Source: Betaproteobacteria bacterium (lineage in GTDB: Bacteria > Pseudomonadota > Gammaproteobacteria > Burkholderiales > Casimicrobiaceae). Taken from it: DNA of 36,857 nt. Below, one piece after another: positions 8,014-16,581 of the stretch. The stretch lies in contig JAAFJI010000004.1 in NCBI GenBank assembly GCA_013298045.1, forward strand, positions 404 through 37,260, read 5' to 3'. The notes below the pieces were generated by a model. The model searched no databases. It saw only the letters and a list, made by a program, of their open reading frames with translations, and was not told the DNA's origin. A program made the position numbers and the translations under genes. Every line of letters begins with the position of its first letter. Within the stretch, counting starts at the first letter, position 1.

Positions 8014-11000
8014 TCAATCGACCCGGCGCAGATCCAACGTGAACGGATATTCCTTGCTAACCTTCGCCGGCTTCACATGGATAGTTCCAGGCGTGTGCCC
8101 CATGCGTTTGAAGCGTGCGAGTCGTCGCGATTCGGCGTCGTAGGCATTAATCGGGAACGTGCCGGGATTCGCACCGCCGGGATGTTGCACGTGGTATTGG
8201 CAACCGCCGATGCTTTTGTGCATCCAGGTGTCGACGATGTCGAACGTGATCGGCGCATGAACGGCAATGCTCGGATGCAACGCGGACGGCGGATTCCATG
8301 CTTTGTAGCGAACGCCTGCGACGTAGCTGCCTTCGTCGCCCGTCGGTTGCAGCGGTAAGGCGTGGCCGTTCGCGGTGATTACGTAGCGCAAATCGTTGAG
8401 GCCAGTGACCTTCACCTCGAGTCGTTCTAGCGACGAATCGACATATCGCGCAGTGCCGCCCGGTGCGCCCTCCTCGCCCATGACATGCCATGGTTCGAGC
8501 GCGCCGCGAATACTGACTTCGATGCCATTGACTGCGATTTCGCCGAACAACGGGAAGCGGAATTGAAAGTGCGGCGCGAACCAAGCGGCGTCGAATTCGT
8601 AACCACCGTTCTCTGCTGCGCGAAGGTCTTCAATGACATCCTTGAAGTCCATGTCGATGAACGTCGGCAACATGAATCGATCATGCAACGTTGTGCCCCA
8701 ACGCGTGAGCGCGTGATGCGTTGGGCGTTTCCAGAAGCGCGCGACGAGTGCACGCAGTAAGAGTTGTTGCGCGATGCTCATGCGCGCATGCGGCGGCATT
8801 TCAAATGCGCGTAGCTCAAGCAAACCAAGCCGCCCAGTCGAACCATCGGGCGAATAAAGTTTGTCGATACAAAACTCGCTGCGATGGGTGTTGCCCGTCA
8901 CGTCGATCAAAATGTTTCGCAACGCACGATCAATCGTCCACGGCGGAATGCTTTTGCCGTGCGTTACTCGGCTCTTCCACACTTCCTGAATCGCGATTTC
9001 AAGTTCGTAGAGCTGGTCGTTGCGTGCTTCATCGACACGAGGCGCTTGGCTGGTAGGGCCGATGAAAAGCCCGCTGAACAAATACGACAAGCTCGGATGA
9101 TTGTGCCAATACGCGATCAAGCTCGTAAGCAATTCGGGCTTGCGCAGAAACGGTGAATCGGCTGGCGTTGCGCCGCCGAGCACGAAATGATTGCCGCCGC
9201 CGGTGCCAGTATGACGACCATCGAGCGCAAATTTTTCTGCGCTCAAGCGCTCTTCAAAGGCAACCTGGTACAAAAATTCGGTGTTCTCCACCAATTCTTT
9301 CCACGTGTGAACGGGTTGAATATTGACCTCAACCACGCCTGGGTCGGGTGTCACCTGCAACACTTTCAAACGTGGATCGCGGGGCGGCGGATAACCTTCG
9401 AGCATCACGTGCACGCCGAGCGTCTCGGCCGTCGCCTCGACCGCACCGACAAGCGCCAAATAGTCTTCCGCACGCGACGCCGGAGGCATAAACACATATA
9501 GCGCGCCATTGCGCACTTCAACACAAAGCGCAGTGCGAATCAAATACTTCGCAGATTCAAACCGCTTCGGCTTTGCTTCGTTTCGCAGCGGTTTCGACAC
9601 AGCCGCTTCGTCATCAAGCTTGCCAAGTTCGTCGCGGTGATCGAACGGATCGCGATCGTGCATCACGTTCGCGTCTTCTTTCGCCGCCCAGGGCAGTGTG
9701 TCAAGCGGCAATCGATAACCCATCGCCGAATCGCCCGGCACCAAGTACATCGTGCCATCGCGAAAATGCCATGCGCCGGTTCGCCATTCCGATTTGAGTT
9801 TGCCGAGCGTTTTCTGTTTCTTCGCACCCGCCGCCGCTGATGCCGCCGCTTTCGCAAAGATCGCATCTTCGTCGACCGCGAGCGGCAAGACATAACCGAC
9901 GACTTTCTTCAATCCCTGATCGAACACTTTACGCAGGCGCTCGCGCTCAATCTCATCATCCAGACGCGCATCGAGCGCGGTTACATTCACGGCGAGGCGA
10001 CGCTCGCGCCACAAATAGTGAAACGCGTCCTCATAGCCGGGTGTAACGGTCTCGCTTGTGAGACCAAGTTTTTCGGTCAGGGTGGTCACGAAGCGTTTGG
10101 CATCGTCACTCGTGTACTTCGACCGCGTTTTTTCATCCGCCAAAAGCGACGGATCGCTCCACACCGGCTTGCCATCTGGACGCCAAAACAGTGAGAGCGC
10201 CCAGCGCGGCAATTGCTCGCCGGGATACCACTTCCCTTGCCCGAAATGCAGCGCGCCGCCGGTGCCGTATTTCGCATACAAACGCTTGATCACTGAAACG
10301 GCATAGTCGCGCTTCGTGGGACCGAGCGCGGCAATATTCCACTCAGGCGCATCGCGATCCGTGTTCGCAACAAACGTCGGCTCGCCGCCCATCGTTAAAC
10401 GCACATCGCCTTCGATCAAATCGCGATCGACTTTTTCACCGAGCGCGAGCACATCGCGCCACTGCGCATCGCTGTACGGTTTGGTAACACGCGGCGCTTC
10501 GTAAATGCGCGACACACTCATCTTGTGATCGAACTCGACCTCGCACGGATCGACACCGCCTTCAATCGGCGCGGCGGAAGACGGTTGCGGCGTACAGGCG
10601 AGCGGAATGTGTCCTTCACCTGCAAGCAGACCCGAGGTCGGATCGAGGCCAATCCATCCAGCGCCCGGCAAATACACCTCGCACCAGGCGTGAAGGTCGG
10701 TGAAATCGACCTCGGTGCCGCTTGGTCCATCGAGCGATTTCACGTCGGGTGTGAGCTGAATCAAATAGCCGGAGACGAATCGTGCGGCAAGCCCCACATG
10801 TCGCAACAGCTGCACCAAGAGCCATCCCGAATCGCGGCATGAACCGGATTTGAGTGCGAGGGTTTCCTCCGGCGTTTGCACACCGGGCTCCATGCGAATC
10901 ACGTACGCGAGATCGCGATAGAGCATCGCGTTCAGATCAACTAAAAAATCGACGGTCCTACGCGGCGTGCGATCTACCTTTTCTAGGTATTGCGTAATCA

Positions 11001-11376
11001 GCGGCGATTTCTCATTCGCAATCAGATACGGCGCGAGCTCTGTCTGAAGATTCGGCTCGTAAGCAAACGGGAACTTCTCAGCCGCCGGCTCCAAAAAGAA
11101 ATCAAACGGGTTGTACACCGCCATCTCGGCAACCACGTCCACCGTGACCTTGAATTCACGCGTTTTCTCCTCAAAAACGAGTCGCGCCATGTAATTGGCA
11201 AACGGATCTTGTTGCCAATTGCAAAAATGATCGGCGGGTTCAACGCGTTGGCTGTAAGAAATGATCCGCGTGCGACAGTGTGGCGCGGGACGCAATCGAA
11301 CGATCTGCGGGCCGAGCTTGACCGGACGGTCATAACGATAGTGCGTGATGTGGTTGAGCGCAACGTGAATGGTCAT
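8014..11376 (-). CDS. Large transglutaminase-like/DUF2126 fusion protein
   Basis: N-terminal MTIHVALNHITHYRYDRPVKLGPQIVRLRPAPHCRTRI (bacterial transglutaminase N-terminal region), catalytic-type SGSCRDSGWLLVQLLRHVGLAARFVSGYL and DLHAWCEVYLPGAGWIGLDPTSGLLAGEGHIPLACTP, followed by a DUF2126-like C-terminal region. Start probably 11376. Confidence 0.9.
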   Translation of the reverse strand: MTIHVALNHITHYRYDRPVKLGPQIVRLRPAPHCRTRIISYSQRVEPADHFCNWQQDPFANYMARLVFEEKTREFKVTVDVVAEMAVYNPFDFFLEPAAEKFPFAYEPNLQTELAPYLIANEKSPLITQYLEKVDRTPRRTVDFLVDLNAMLYRDLAYVIRMEPGVQTPEETLALKSGSCRDSGWLLVQLLRHVGLAARFVSGYLIQLTPDVKSLDGPSGTEVDFTDLHAWCEVYLPGAGWIGLDPTSGLLAGEGHIPLACTPQPSSAAPIEGGVDPCEVEFDHKMSVSRIYEAPRVTKPYSDAQWRDVLALGEKVDRDLIEGDVRLTMGGEPTFVANTDRDAPEWNIAALGPTKRDYAVSVIKRLYAKYGTGGALHFGQGKWYPGEQLPRWALSLFWRPDGKPVWSDPSLLADEKTRSKYTSDDAKRFVTTLTEKLGLTSETVTPGYEDAFHYLWRERRLAVNVTALDARLDDEIERERLRKVFDQGLKKVVGYVLPLAVDEDAIFAKAAASAAAGAKKQKTLGKLKSEWRTGAWHFRDGTMYLVPGDSAMGYRLPLDTLPWAAKEDANVMHDRDPFDHRDELGKLDDEAAVSKPLRNEAKPKRFESAKYLIRTALCVEVRNGALYVFMPPASRAEDYLALVGAVEATAETLGVHVMLEGYPPPRDPRLKVLQVTPDPGVVEVNIQPVHTWKELVENTEFLYQVAFEERLSAEKFALDGRHTGTGGGNHFVLGGATPADSPFLRKPELLTSLIAYWHNHPSLSYLFSGLFIGPTSQAPRVDEARNDQLYELEIAIQEVWKSRVTHGKSIPPWTIDRALRNILIDVTGNTHRSEFCIDKLYSPDGSTGRLGLLELRAFEMPPHARMSIAQQLLLRALVARFWKRPTHHALTRWGTTLHDRFMLPTFIDMDFKDVIEDLRAAENGGYEFDAAWFAPHFQFRFPLFGEIAVNGIEVSIRGALEPWHVMGEEGAPGGTARYVDSSLERLEVKVTGLNDLRYVITANGHALPLQPTGDEGSYVAGVRYKAWNPPSALHPSIAVHAPITFDIVDTWMHKSIGGCQYHVQHPGGANPGTFPINAYDAESRRLARFKRMGHTPGTIHVKPAKVSKEYPFTLDLRRVD

Positions 11377-11538
11377 GAACGACGAATTTGATGAAAACGA
11401 GAATTGATATGTCGCGAGCAAATGGCATGCCCGATACGCAATTGTCACCGCTTACATGCGCGCAACGATGGCTACAAACCCGTAACGTAATCGGATTGCT
11501 TACCGGAGCCAAGCAATTCGCGGCACGTAGTGTCCGTC

Positions 11539-11943
11539 CTACGCGCGCCTCGACTTGCCACCGCTGTTGCATGCAATCGCTTCGCGAATGAGCGCTTTGA
11601 ACGCGGTTGTACTGACGGCTTCACCCTCGTGAATGTCGATCGCGCGGCGCATGTTTCCGTCGAGACTTGAATTGAAGAGTTGCTTGGGGTCTTTGAGCGA
11701 AGCGCCCTTAGCGAAGGTGAGTTTCACTTTGTCTTTGTAGGTTTCACCTGTACAGATGATGCCATCGTGCGACCATACCGGCGTGCCTATGCATTTCCAC
11801 TCTTCGACAACGTCCGGGTCGGCTTCCTTGATGAGTTTGCGAACTGCGGCAAGCGTTTCGCCCCGCCAATCGCCGAGTTCGGCGATGCGCTCTGCGATGA
11901 GTGTGGACGCCGAGTTACCTTCGCTTGATTCCGGTTTCTTCAC
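11539..11943 (-). CDS. DUF1801 domain-containing protein
   Basis: ADPDVVEEWKCIGTPVWSHDGIICTGETYKDKVKLTFAKGASLKDPKQLFNSSLDGNMRRAIDIHEGE pattern. Confidence 0.8.
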   Translation of the reverse strand: MKKPESSEGNSASTLIAERIAELGDWRGETLAAVRKLIKEADPDVVEEWKCIGTPVWSHDGIICTGETYKDKVKLTFAKGASLKDPKQLFNSSLDGNMRRAIDIHEGEAVSTTAFKALIREAIACNSGGKSRRA

Positions 11944-11970
11944 GAGAATCTCCGATGAGTTCGCGATGGA

Positions 11971-12528
11971 TTACCACGCCGACCGATATTGAATCATGTA
12001 CGCGGCAGGTCCGTCGGGTGTAACGATTTTTTCGACGATTCGAAACCCGGCCTTTTCATAGCAACGAATCGCGCGCAAATTCGTGGGCGCGGGATCGGTT
12101 TGCACTTTGGTGACGCTCGGGTCGCGAAACAACATATCGACGAGCGCCCGCACGAGCTTTGTCCCAAGACCTTTGCCGAGCAAATGGGCGTCGCCAATTG
12201 ATTGGTCGATACCGCGAACGCCGGGATCGGTTTCGTTTTCCCACCAACCGTCGCCGGAGCCGAGCGCCACGTACGACTGCGCGTATGCGAAGGGCGTGTC
12301 ACCGAGCATTCCGATGTACGGCGTCACGCGCTCGGTTGCCATCACGCGCGGCAGGTAATGCGTTCGAACTTCTTCCATCGACGGTCGCCAACCGCCCCAC
12401 CATTCAACGATATGTGGCCGGTCGAGCCAATCGTGAAGCAGCGGTAAGTCTTCCTCGGTCATATGCCGTAAGGTGACTGGAGCTGAGGCGAAACCTATCG
12501 ACGTATTCAATTGATATTTCGCAACCAT
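11971..12528 (-). CDS. GNAT acetyltransferase closely resembling aminoglycoside 6'-N-acetyltransferase AAC(6')-Ib
   Basis: VTLRHMTEEDLPLLHDWLDRPHIVEWWGG...YAQSYVALGSGDGWWENETDPGVRGIDQ...LGKGLGTKLVRALVDMLFRDPSVTKVQTDPAPTNLRAIRCYEKAGF...TPDGPAAYMIQ. Confidence 0.85.
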   Translation of the reverse strand: MVAKYQLNTSIGFASAPVTLRHMTEEDLPLLHDWLDRPHIVEWWGGWRPSMEEVRTHYLPRVMATERVTPYIGMLGDTPFAYAQSYVALGSGDGWWENETDPGVRGIDQSIGDAHLLGKGLGTKLVRALVDMLFRDPSVTKVQTDPAPTNLRAIRCYEKAGFRIVEKIVTPDGPAAYMIQYRSAW

Positions 12529-12579
12529 GCTGCGAGCACGTCCGCCGGACGTATTTGTCTTCTAATCGATCGTCAAATG

Positions 12580-13095
12580 TTACGTAATACGCGACACGCT
12601 CGCACGCAAGAGCGCGCGCGAATACGCCCGGTGAAATCCGAGTAGCGCTGAGAAGAGCCCGCCTAAGCGCTTCTCTCCCGTGCGTCGATCAATTTTCGGA
12701 ATGAGCGCAGAGCCGAAATAAAGCCGTGTCGCAAAAACGCCATGCGAGGATACGAACGACTCCGTCATCATCCATGAACGCGTTCGCCCCGACTGATCGG
12801 CGAGCAAAATTTGATCTGGTACGCGTCGCTCAACCTGCCAGACGGCGAAATCTTCGCGTTGACCGAGCGCAAGTTCGCGTGCTTCATGATCGGTGGTCGG
12901 TTTTCTTGCAAGAAAACGAAGAATGAGGCGTTCGAGCTTGAAAAGACGCGTGGTGTAGAACGCTTCGACGAATTCGGCGTGGGTGACCACACGATCGAGG
13001 TCGGTACGATAGCAGTCAACAAATGCACCGTCATCTCGCAACGGCAACAAGAGCGAGGACGATGGAGGTTCGCAATCCGCGATGGTTGCCATCAC
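12580..13095 (-). CDS. Conserved hypothetical protein
   Basis: 171 aa continuous ORF between the acetyltransferase and DJ-1 genes on the same strand; no family confidently recognised. Confidence 0.6.
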   Translation of the reverse strand: MMATIADCEPPSSSLLLPLRDDGAFVDCYRTDLDRVVTHAEFVEAFYTTRLFKLERLILRFLARKPTTDHEARELALGQREDFAVWQVERRVPDQILLADQSGRTRSWMMTESFVSSHGVFATRLYFGSALIPKIDRRTGEKRLGGLFSALLGFHRAYSRALLRASVSRIT

Positions 13096-13712
13096 GCGCT
13101 TAGAACACGCGGTTGTACAAGATAGGGCGAAATGTTTCTCATCGCGCGTTCGACGTACTCTTCCTTCTCGCCCACTGGCGCGACATAGTGCAACGCCGAG
13201 CGCGCGGCATCGACACCTTCCGTGCGGGCAATGATCCAGACCGCGAGATAAGGCGAAGAAAAACAGCCGCCAGCGGTTGCTACGTTACCGGAGGCATAGA
13301 ACGGTTGATTCAGGACTTCAACGCCGGCTTCCTGAACCCACGGCTTGGTGGTGAGATCGGTGCATGCAGGCACCGCGCCGAGGATGCCGAGCTTCGCGAG
13401 TACGAGTGTGCCGGAGCACTGCGCGGCAATCAGTTGCCGCGCGGGATCGAGGCGCAACGCCGACATGAGTTTGGTGTCGTTGACAACTTCGCGCGTTTTG
13501 ATACCGCTGCCGACGACGACGGCGTCGGCGGTTGCGATCTCAGCAAGCGTGGATTGCGCATGCACTGTGACCCCGTTCATCGACGTCACCATCGGCTCGG
13601 GGCAGCAAAGCGTGACGCGCCAATCGGGTTTCTTAATGCGATTCAAAACGCCTAGCGCGATCAGCGAATCGAGTTCGTTAAAGCCTTGAAACGTGAGTAT
13701 GGCGATATGCAT
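13092..13712 (-). CDS. DJ-1/PfpI family protein
   Basis: MHIAILTFQGFNELDSLIALGVLNRI...ADAVVVGSGIKTREV...IAAQCSGTLVLAKLGIL with nucleophile-elbow-like AAQCSG. Confidence 0.85.
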   Translation of the reverse strand: MHIAILTFQGFNELDSLIALGVLNRIKKPDWRVTLCCPEPMVTSMNGVTVHAQSTLAEIATADAVVVGSGIKTREVVNDTKLMSALRLDPARQLIAAQCSGTLVLAKLGILGAVPACTDLTTKPWVQEAGVEVLNQPFYASGNVATAGGCFSSPYLAVWIIARTEGVDAARSALHYVAPVGEKEEYVERAMRNISPYLVQPRVLSA

Positions 13713-13863
13713 GAATTGTGGACGCGACGCGCTCGGGGTGACGTTGATGGCAAAGCAAGTTTTTACGCGTTTTCGCGATTCGCATGGGGCGCTAAGGCGA
13801 TTTCAGCATAGCTGCAAAGGCATTCTTTGAGCGCAATGAATGCAACATCAGTCGCTCGCCCGA

Positions 13864-15648
13864 CTACTGTAGCGTCACAGTAAGACCGGTTTTGAACGCG
13901 CCGCGCGTGGCATCCCACGCCTGCGATTTCGCGGCATCGTCGCTGTTCGCGAAGCGAATCGAATATCGTGCGTTGGTAGCAAGGGCAGCCGCAGCATCCG
14001 GGGCGGCCACAAAAACATCGTAGACGCCTGTGGCCGCGCCGCCTGCGATGGCACCGTTGAGTAAGAAGGACCGCTCCTCGCCCGGTCGCAGTGCACGGGG
14101 ATCGTGCGATGTCGTGAGTTCGATCGGTGTTGCGTTTGGATTGCTGTGCGCGACGAGCCATAGTTTCAGTGCACGCGGGTTGTAGAGCCGGGCCCAGCCA
14201 ACGTTTTTGATCGAAATCGAGGCGCTCGCGGTTCGCCCACGCACGAGCGTGAGCGGCACATTCGATTTTGTGAGTACCCAGCGATAACCGAGTTTTCGTG
14301 AAACATCGTCGAAGCAGCCCTCGGTTTGCCATTGCGTGTGAAACGCGTCGTAGTACGTGCGATTCAGATAGCTCATGTGAAACTGCGCGCCCTCGCCGAG
14401 AATCGCGCTGCATGAGCGGCGTTGTTGGGCGGCAGCTGCGGCGTTGCAGGTTTCGCCACCGAAGGGAACGATGGCCGAGCGCGCGGCAACGTAGCCACGC
14501 TGTTGCGCGCGAATCGTCGGGTTATCGTCATAGGTGCCGACGTCCGTGTCACTCGACATAAAGCAATCGTTGTACATGCCGATGCGGGCTTTACGCGAAG
14601 CGCCGAAGGCGTCGGTCTCTTCTCCCGGTGTCGCGTCCCACGTAATTTGATCTGGCGGGTAGCGCCACATCAGAAATCGATTCGACGGCAACACGTTGAG
14701 CAAGGCATCGCGAATCGTGGCTTTGTTCGCAGGCGAATCGAGACCGTTAGTCGACGAATGGCCTTCGCCCCACATACCGATGAAGCCTGCTTGCCACACA
14801 AACACAACGTCCGAGTTCGCCTGCACGATCGGCGCGATTTGACCAATGTGTTCGAGCACGCGCGCAAGCGGTGCATCGTCAACGACGGGCGAGGCTTCAC
14901 TGCCGGGATAGTTGTATGCGAAACGCAGCACCACTTTCATGCCTCGCGCACGAACCTTCGCGAACGCGGCAGTGATGCCGTCGAGAAAACTCTGAGGCAA
15001 GGTTTGATTGCGATAGTTATCAAGTCGCACGACGGCGTAGCCGAGCGCGGCTTCGGGATAGGTGGTTTGAACCCAGACAATGTCGCTGTCGGCAACGTTG
15101 ATAAAGTTTTCGCTCAAAAAAACCCACCAGCCACGCTCCGGATTCGTGAACCCGGCGTTCGATTCGGTGAAGGAGGCAGCACGCCAAGTCATGTCGTTCG
15201 CTGTCTCGACCACGCAACCGCCATCGATGAACAATTGAATCGCTGTCGCCGAGTTGCGAGCACCCACGACGGCAAGTCCTTCCGTGAGCGCGTTGTCGCG
15301 AAAACCGAGCATCGCGCGTGCTGCGATCGTTGCGTCGACCATGTCGTACGCACCGTCTGCATTCAAGTCGAGCCTTGCAAGATTCACTGCGATGTGTTCG
15401 TGCGCGGTGCGCTCGCGCAGCTGCAGCGCGTTTGCGTTGTCGCGGCGCGCGATTTGCACGAAAGCGTTGCCGTCGCGGGTACCGATGCCGCTTCCGACCG
15501 AATCGATAGCGAACGGGCAAACGGCGTGCGCTGCGCATGCGCAAACTAGGAGCGCGATCACTAGCGCGCGACGTGCGACGCAATTCACGACGAAAGTCGT
15601 TGATCGAGGACGTCCAGATAGCTTAGCGCGTTGATCCATGGCTCGCAT
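13864..15648 (-). CDS. Secreted DUF4874/DUF4832-like protein with N-terminal dockerin-like module
   Basis: ASFTESNAGFTNPERGWWVFLSENF...YAVVRLDNYRNQTLPQSFLDGITAAFAKVRARGMKVVLRFAYNYPG (DUF4874-like), followed by WRYPPDQITWDATPGEETDAFGASRKARIGMYNDCFMSSDTDVGTY (DUF4832-like). Confidence 0.8.
   Translation of the reverse strand: MRAMDQRAKLSGRPRSTTFVVNCVARRALVIALLVCACAAHAVCPFAIDSVGSGIGTRDGNAFVQIARRDNANALQLRERTAHEHIAVNLARLDLNADGAYDMVDATIAARAMLGFRDNALTEGLAVVGARNSATAIQLFIDGGCVVETANDMTWRAASFTESNAGFTNPERGWWVFLSENFINVADSDIVWVQTTYPEAALGYAVVRLDNYRNQTLPQSFLDGITAAFAKVRARGMKVVLRFAYNYPGSEASPVVDDAPLARVLEHIGQIAPIVQANSDVVFVWQAGFIGMWGEGHSSTNGLDSPANKATIRDALLNVLPSNRFLMWRYPPDQITWDATPGEETDAFGASRKARIGMYNDCFMSSDTDVGTYDDNPTIRAQQRGYVAARSAIVPFGGETCNAAAAAQQRRSCSAILGEGAQFHMSYLNRTYYDAFHTQWQTEGCFDDVSRKLGYRWVLTKSNVPLTLVRGRTASASISIKNVGWARLYNPRALKLWLVAHSNPNATPIELTTSHDPRALRPGEERSFLLNGAIAGGAATGVYDVFVAAPDAAAALATNARYSIRFANSDDAAKSQAWDATRGAFKTGLTVTLQ
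15208..15375 (-). other. Dockerin-like module (LDLNADGAYDMVDATIAARAMLGFRDNALTEGLAVVGARNSATAIQLFIDGGCVV)
   Basis: D-x-N-x-D-G-x-x-D-x-x-D loop; aligns by eye with the modules at 1845..2039 and 7773..7967. Confidence 0.55.
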
Positions 15649-15937
15649 AGGAAGGAGACTTGGCTTGTAAATCGTGGTGAAATTATGACGTCGTCATCTG
15701 ACGCGGTTCTTACGGGAAATACAAAACAACAATCGCACGTTATGCCCTATTTAATTTAGTTTAAATGGTCTTTAAGCATAAAATTAACTAGTTGCTTTAA
15801 GTGCTACCGTATCCTCTTTATTATGGCATCTACTTATTAAGCTGAATTATTTTTCGTTCTAATTAGAACCAATTCGATAAACTCCCGTCCCACACAAATC
15901 CGCGACAAACACAACCTGCTTCTGGAGCCATTGCTAC

Positions 15938-16480
15938 GTGTTCGAAACTCCAAAACGCTACACCGCCACCGCGATTGCGCTGCATTGGATGCTCGGCGTC
16001 GCGATTGTGATTTCGTTTTGTGTCGGACTCTACATGACGGGGCTCACCATGTCGCCGACGCGCTTGAAGCTCTACAACTGGCACAAGTGGGCCGGGATGA
16101 CGATTTTGTTTCTGTCGGCCGCGCGCTTGCTTTGGCGGCTCACGCACACGCCGCCGCCAATGTCGTCGAACACACCGGCGTGGCAACGCACGGCGGCGCA
16201 CGCCGGACATGGTTTGCTCTACATACTCTTCTTCGCCGTGCCGCTCGCCGGCTGGGCGTACAGCAGCGCGGCTGGGTTTCCAATTGTTCTTTACGGTGTA
16301 TTGCCGCTGCCGGATTGGGTGCCGAAGGATCGGGAACTTGCCGAAACTTTGAAGTCGCTACATCAGTGGCTTGCGTATGGACTCGCTGCGGTTGTCGTCT
16401 GTCACGTGCTCGCGGCGTTCAAACATCAATTCATCGATCGCGATCATTTGCTCGCGCGCATGGGCATTGGTCGCTTGTAA
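15938..16480 (+). CDS. Cytochrome b561
   Basis: TATAIALHWMLGVAIVISFCVGLYMT...NWHKWAGMTILFLSAARLLWRLTH...AHAGHGLLYILFFAVPLAGW...LHQWLAYGLAAVVVCHVLAAFKHQFIDRDHLLARM. Confidence 0.92.
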   Translation: MFETPKRYTATAIALHWMLGVAIVISFCVGLYMTGLTMSPTRLKLYNWHKWAGMTILFLSAARLLWRLTHTPPPMSSNTPAWQRTAAHAGHGLLYILFFAVPLAGWAYSSAAGFPIVLYGVLPLPDWVPKDRELAETLKSLHQWLAYGLAAVVVCHVLAAFKHQFIDRDHLLARMGIGRL

Positions 16481-16511
16481 ATCTCTGGCAGCGGCGCAGC
16501 CGCAAAACAAA

Positions 16512-16534
16512 TTGTAGGAGCGCGCTTGCGCGAA
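16512..16534. repeat. REP-like palindromic unit
   Basis: TTGTAGGAGCGCGCTTGCGCGAA: GTAGGAG head plus a GCGCG..CGCGC hairpin, in the cytochrome b561-YceI spacer. Confidence 0.5.
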
Positions 16535-16581
16535 TCGTTGCAAGACGAACGAAGCCGCGCGAAGTTTTCCATTTGAAGTAA

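Noticed and set aside
11450-12580. Mobile cassette or integron origin for the AAC(6')-Ib-like gene
   Set aside because: No integrase, attC, IS ends or target duplications seen around the gene; the spacer hairpin ACGTCC-GCC-GGACGT at 12538-12552 is too simple to support one.
14422-15549. 375-aa plus-strand ORF opposite the DUF4832-like gene
   Set aside because: Antisense shadow ORF; the minus-strand protein has a signal peptide and recognisable domains.
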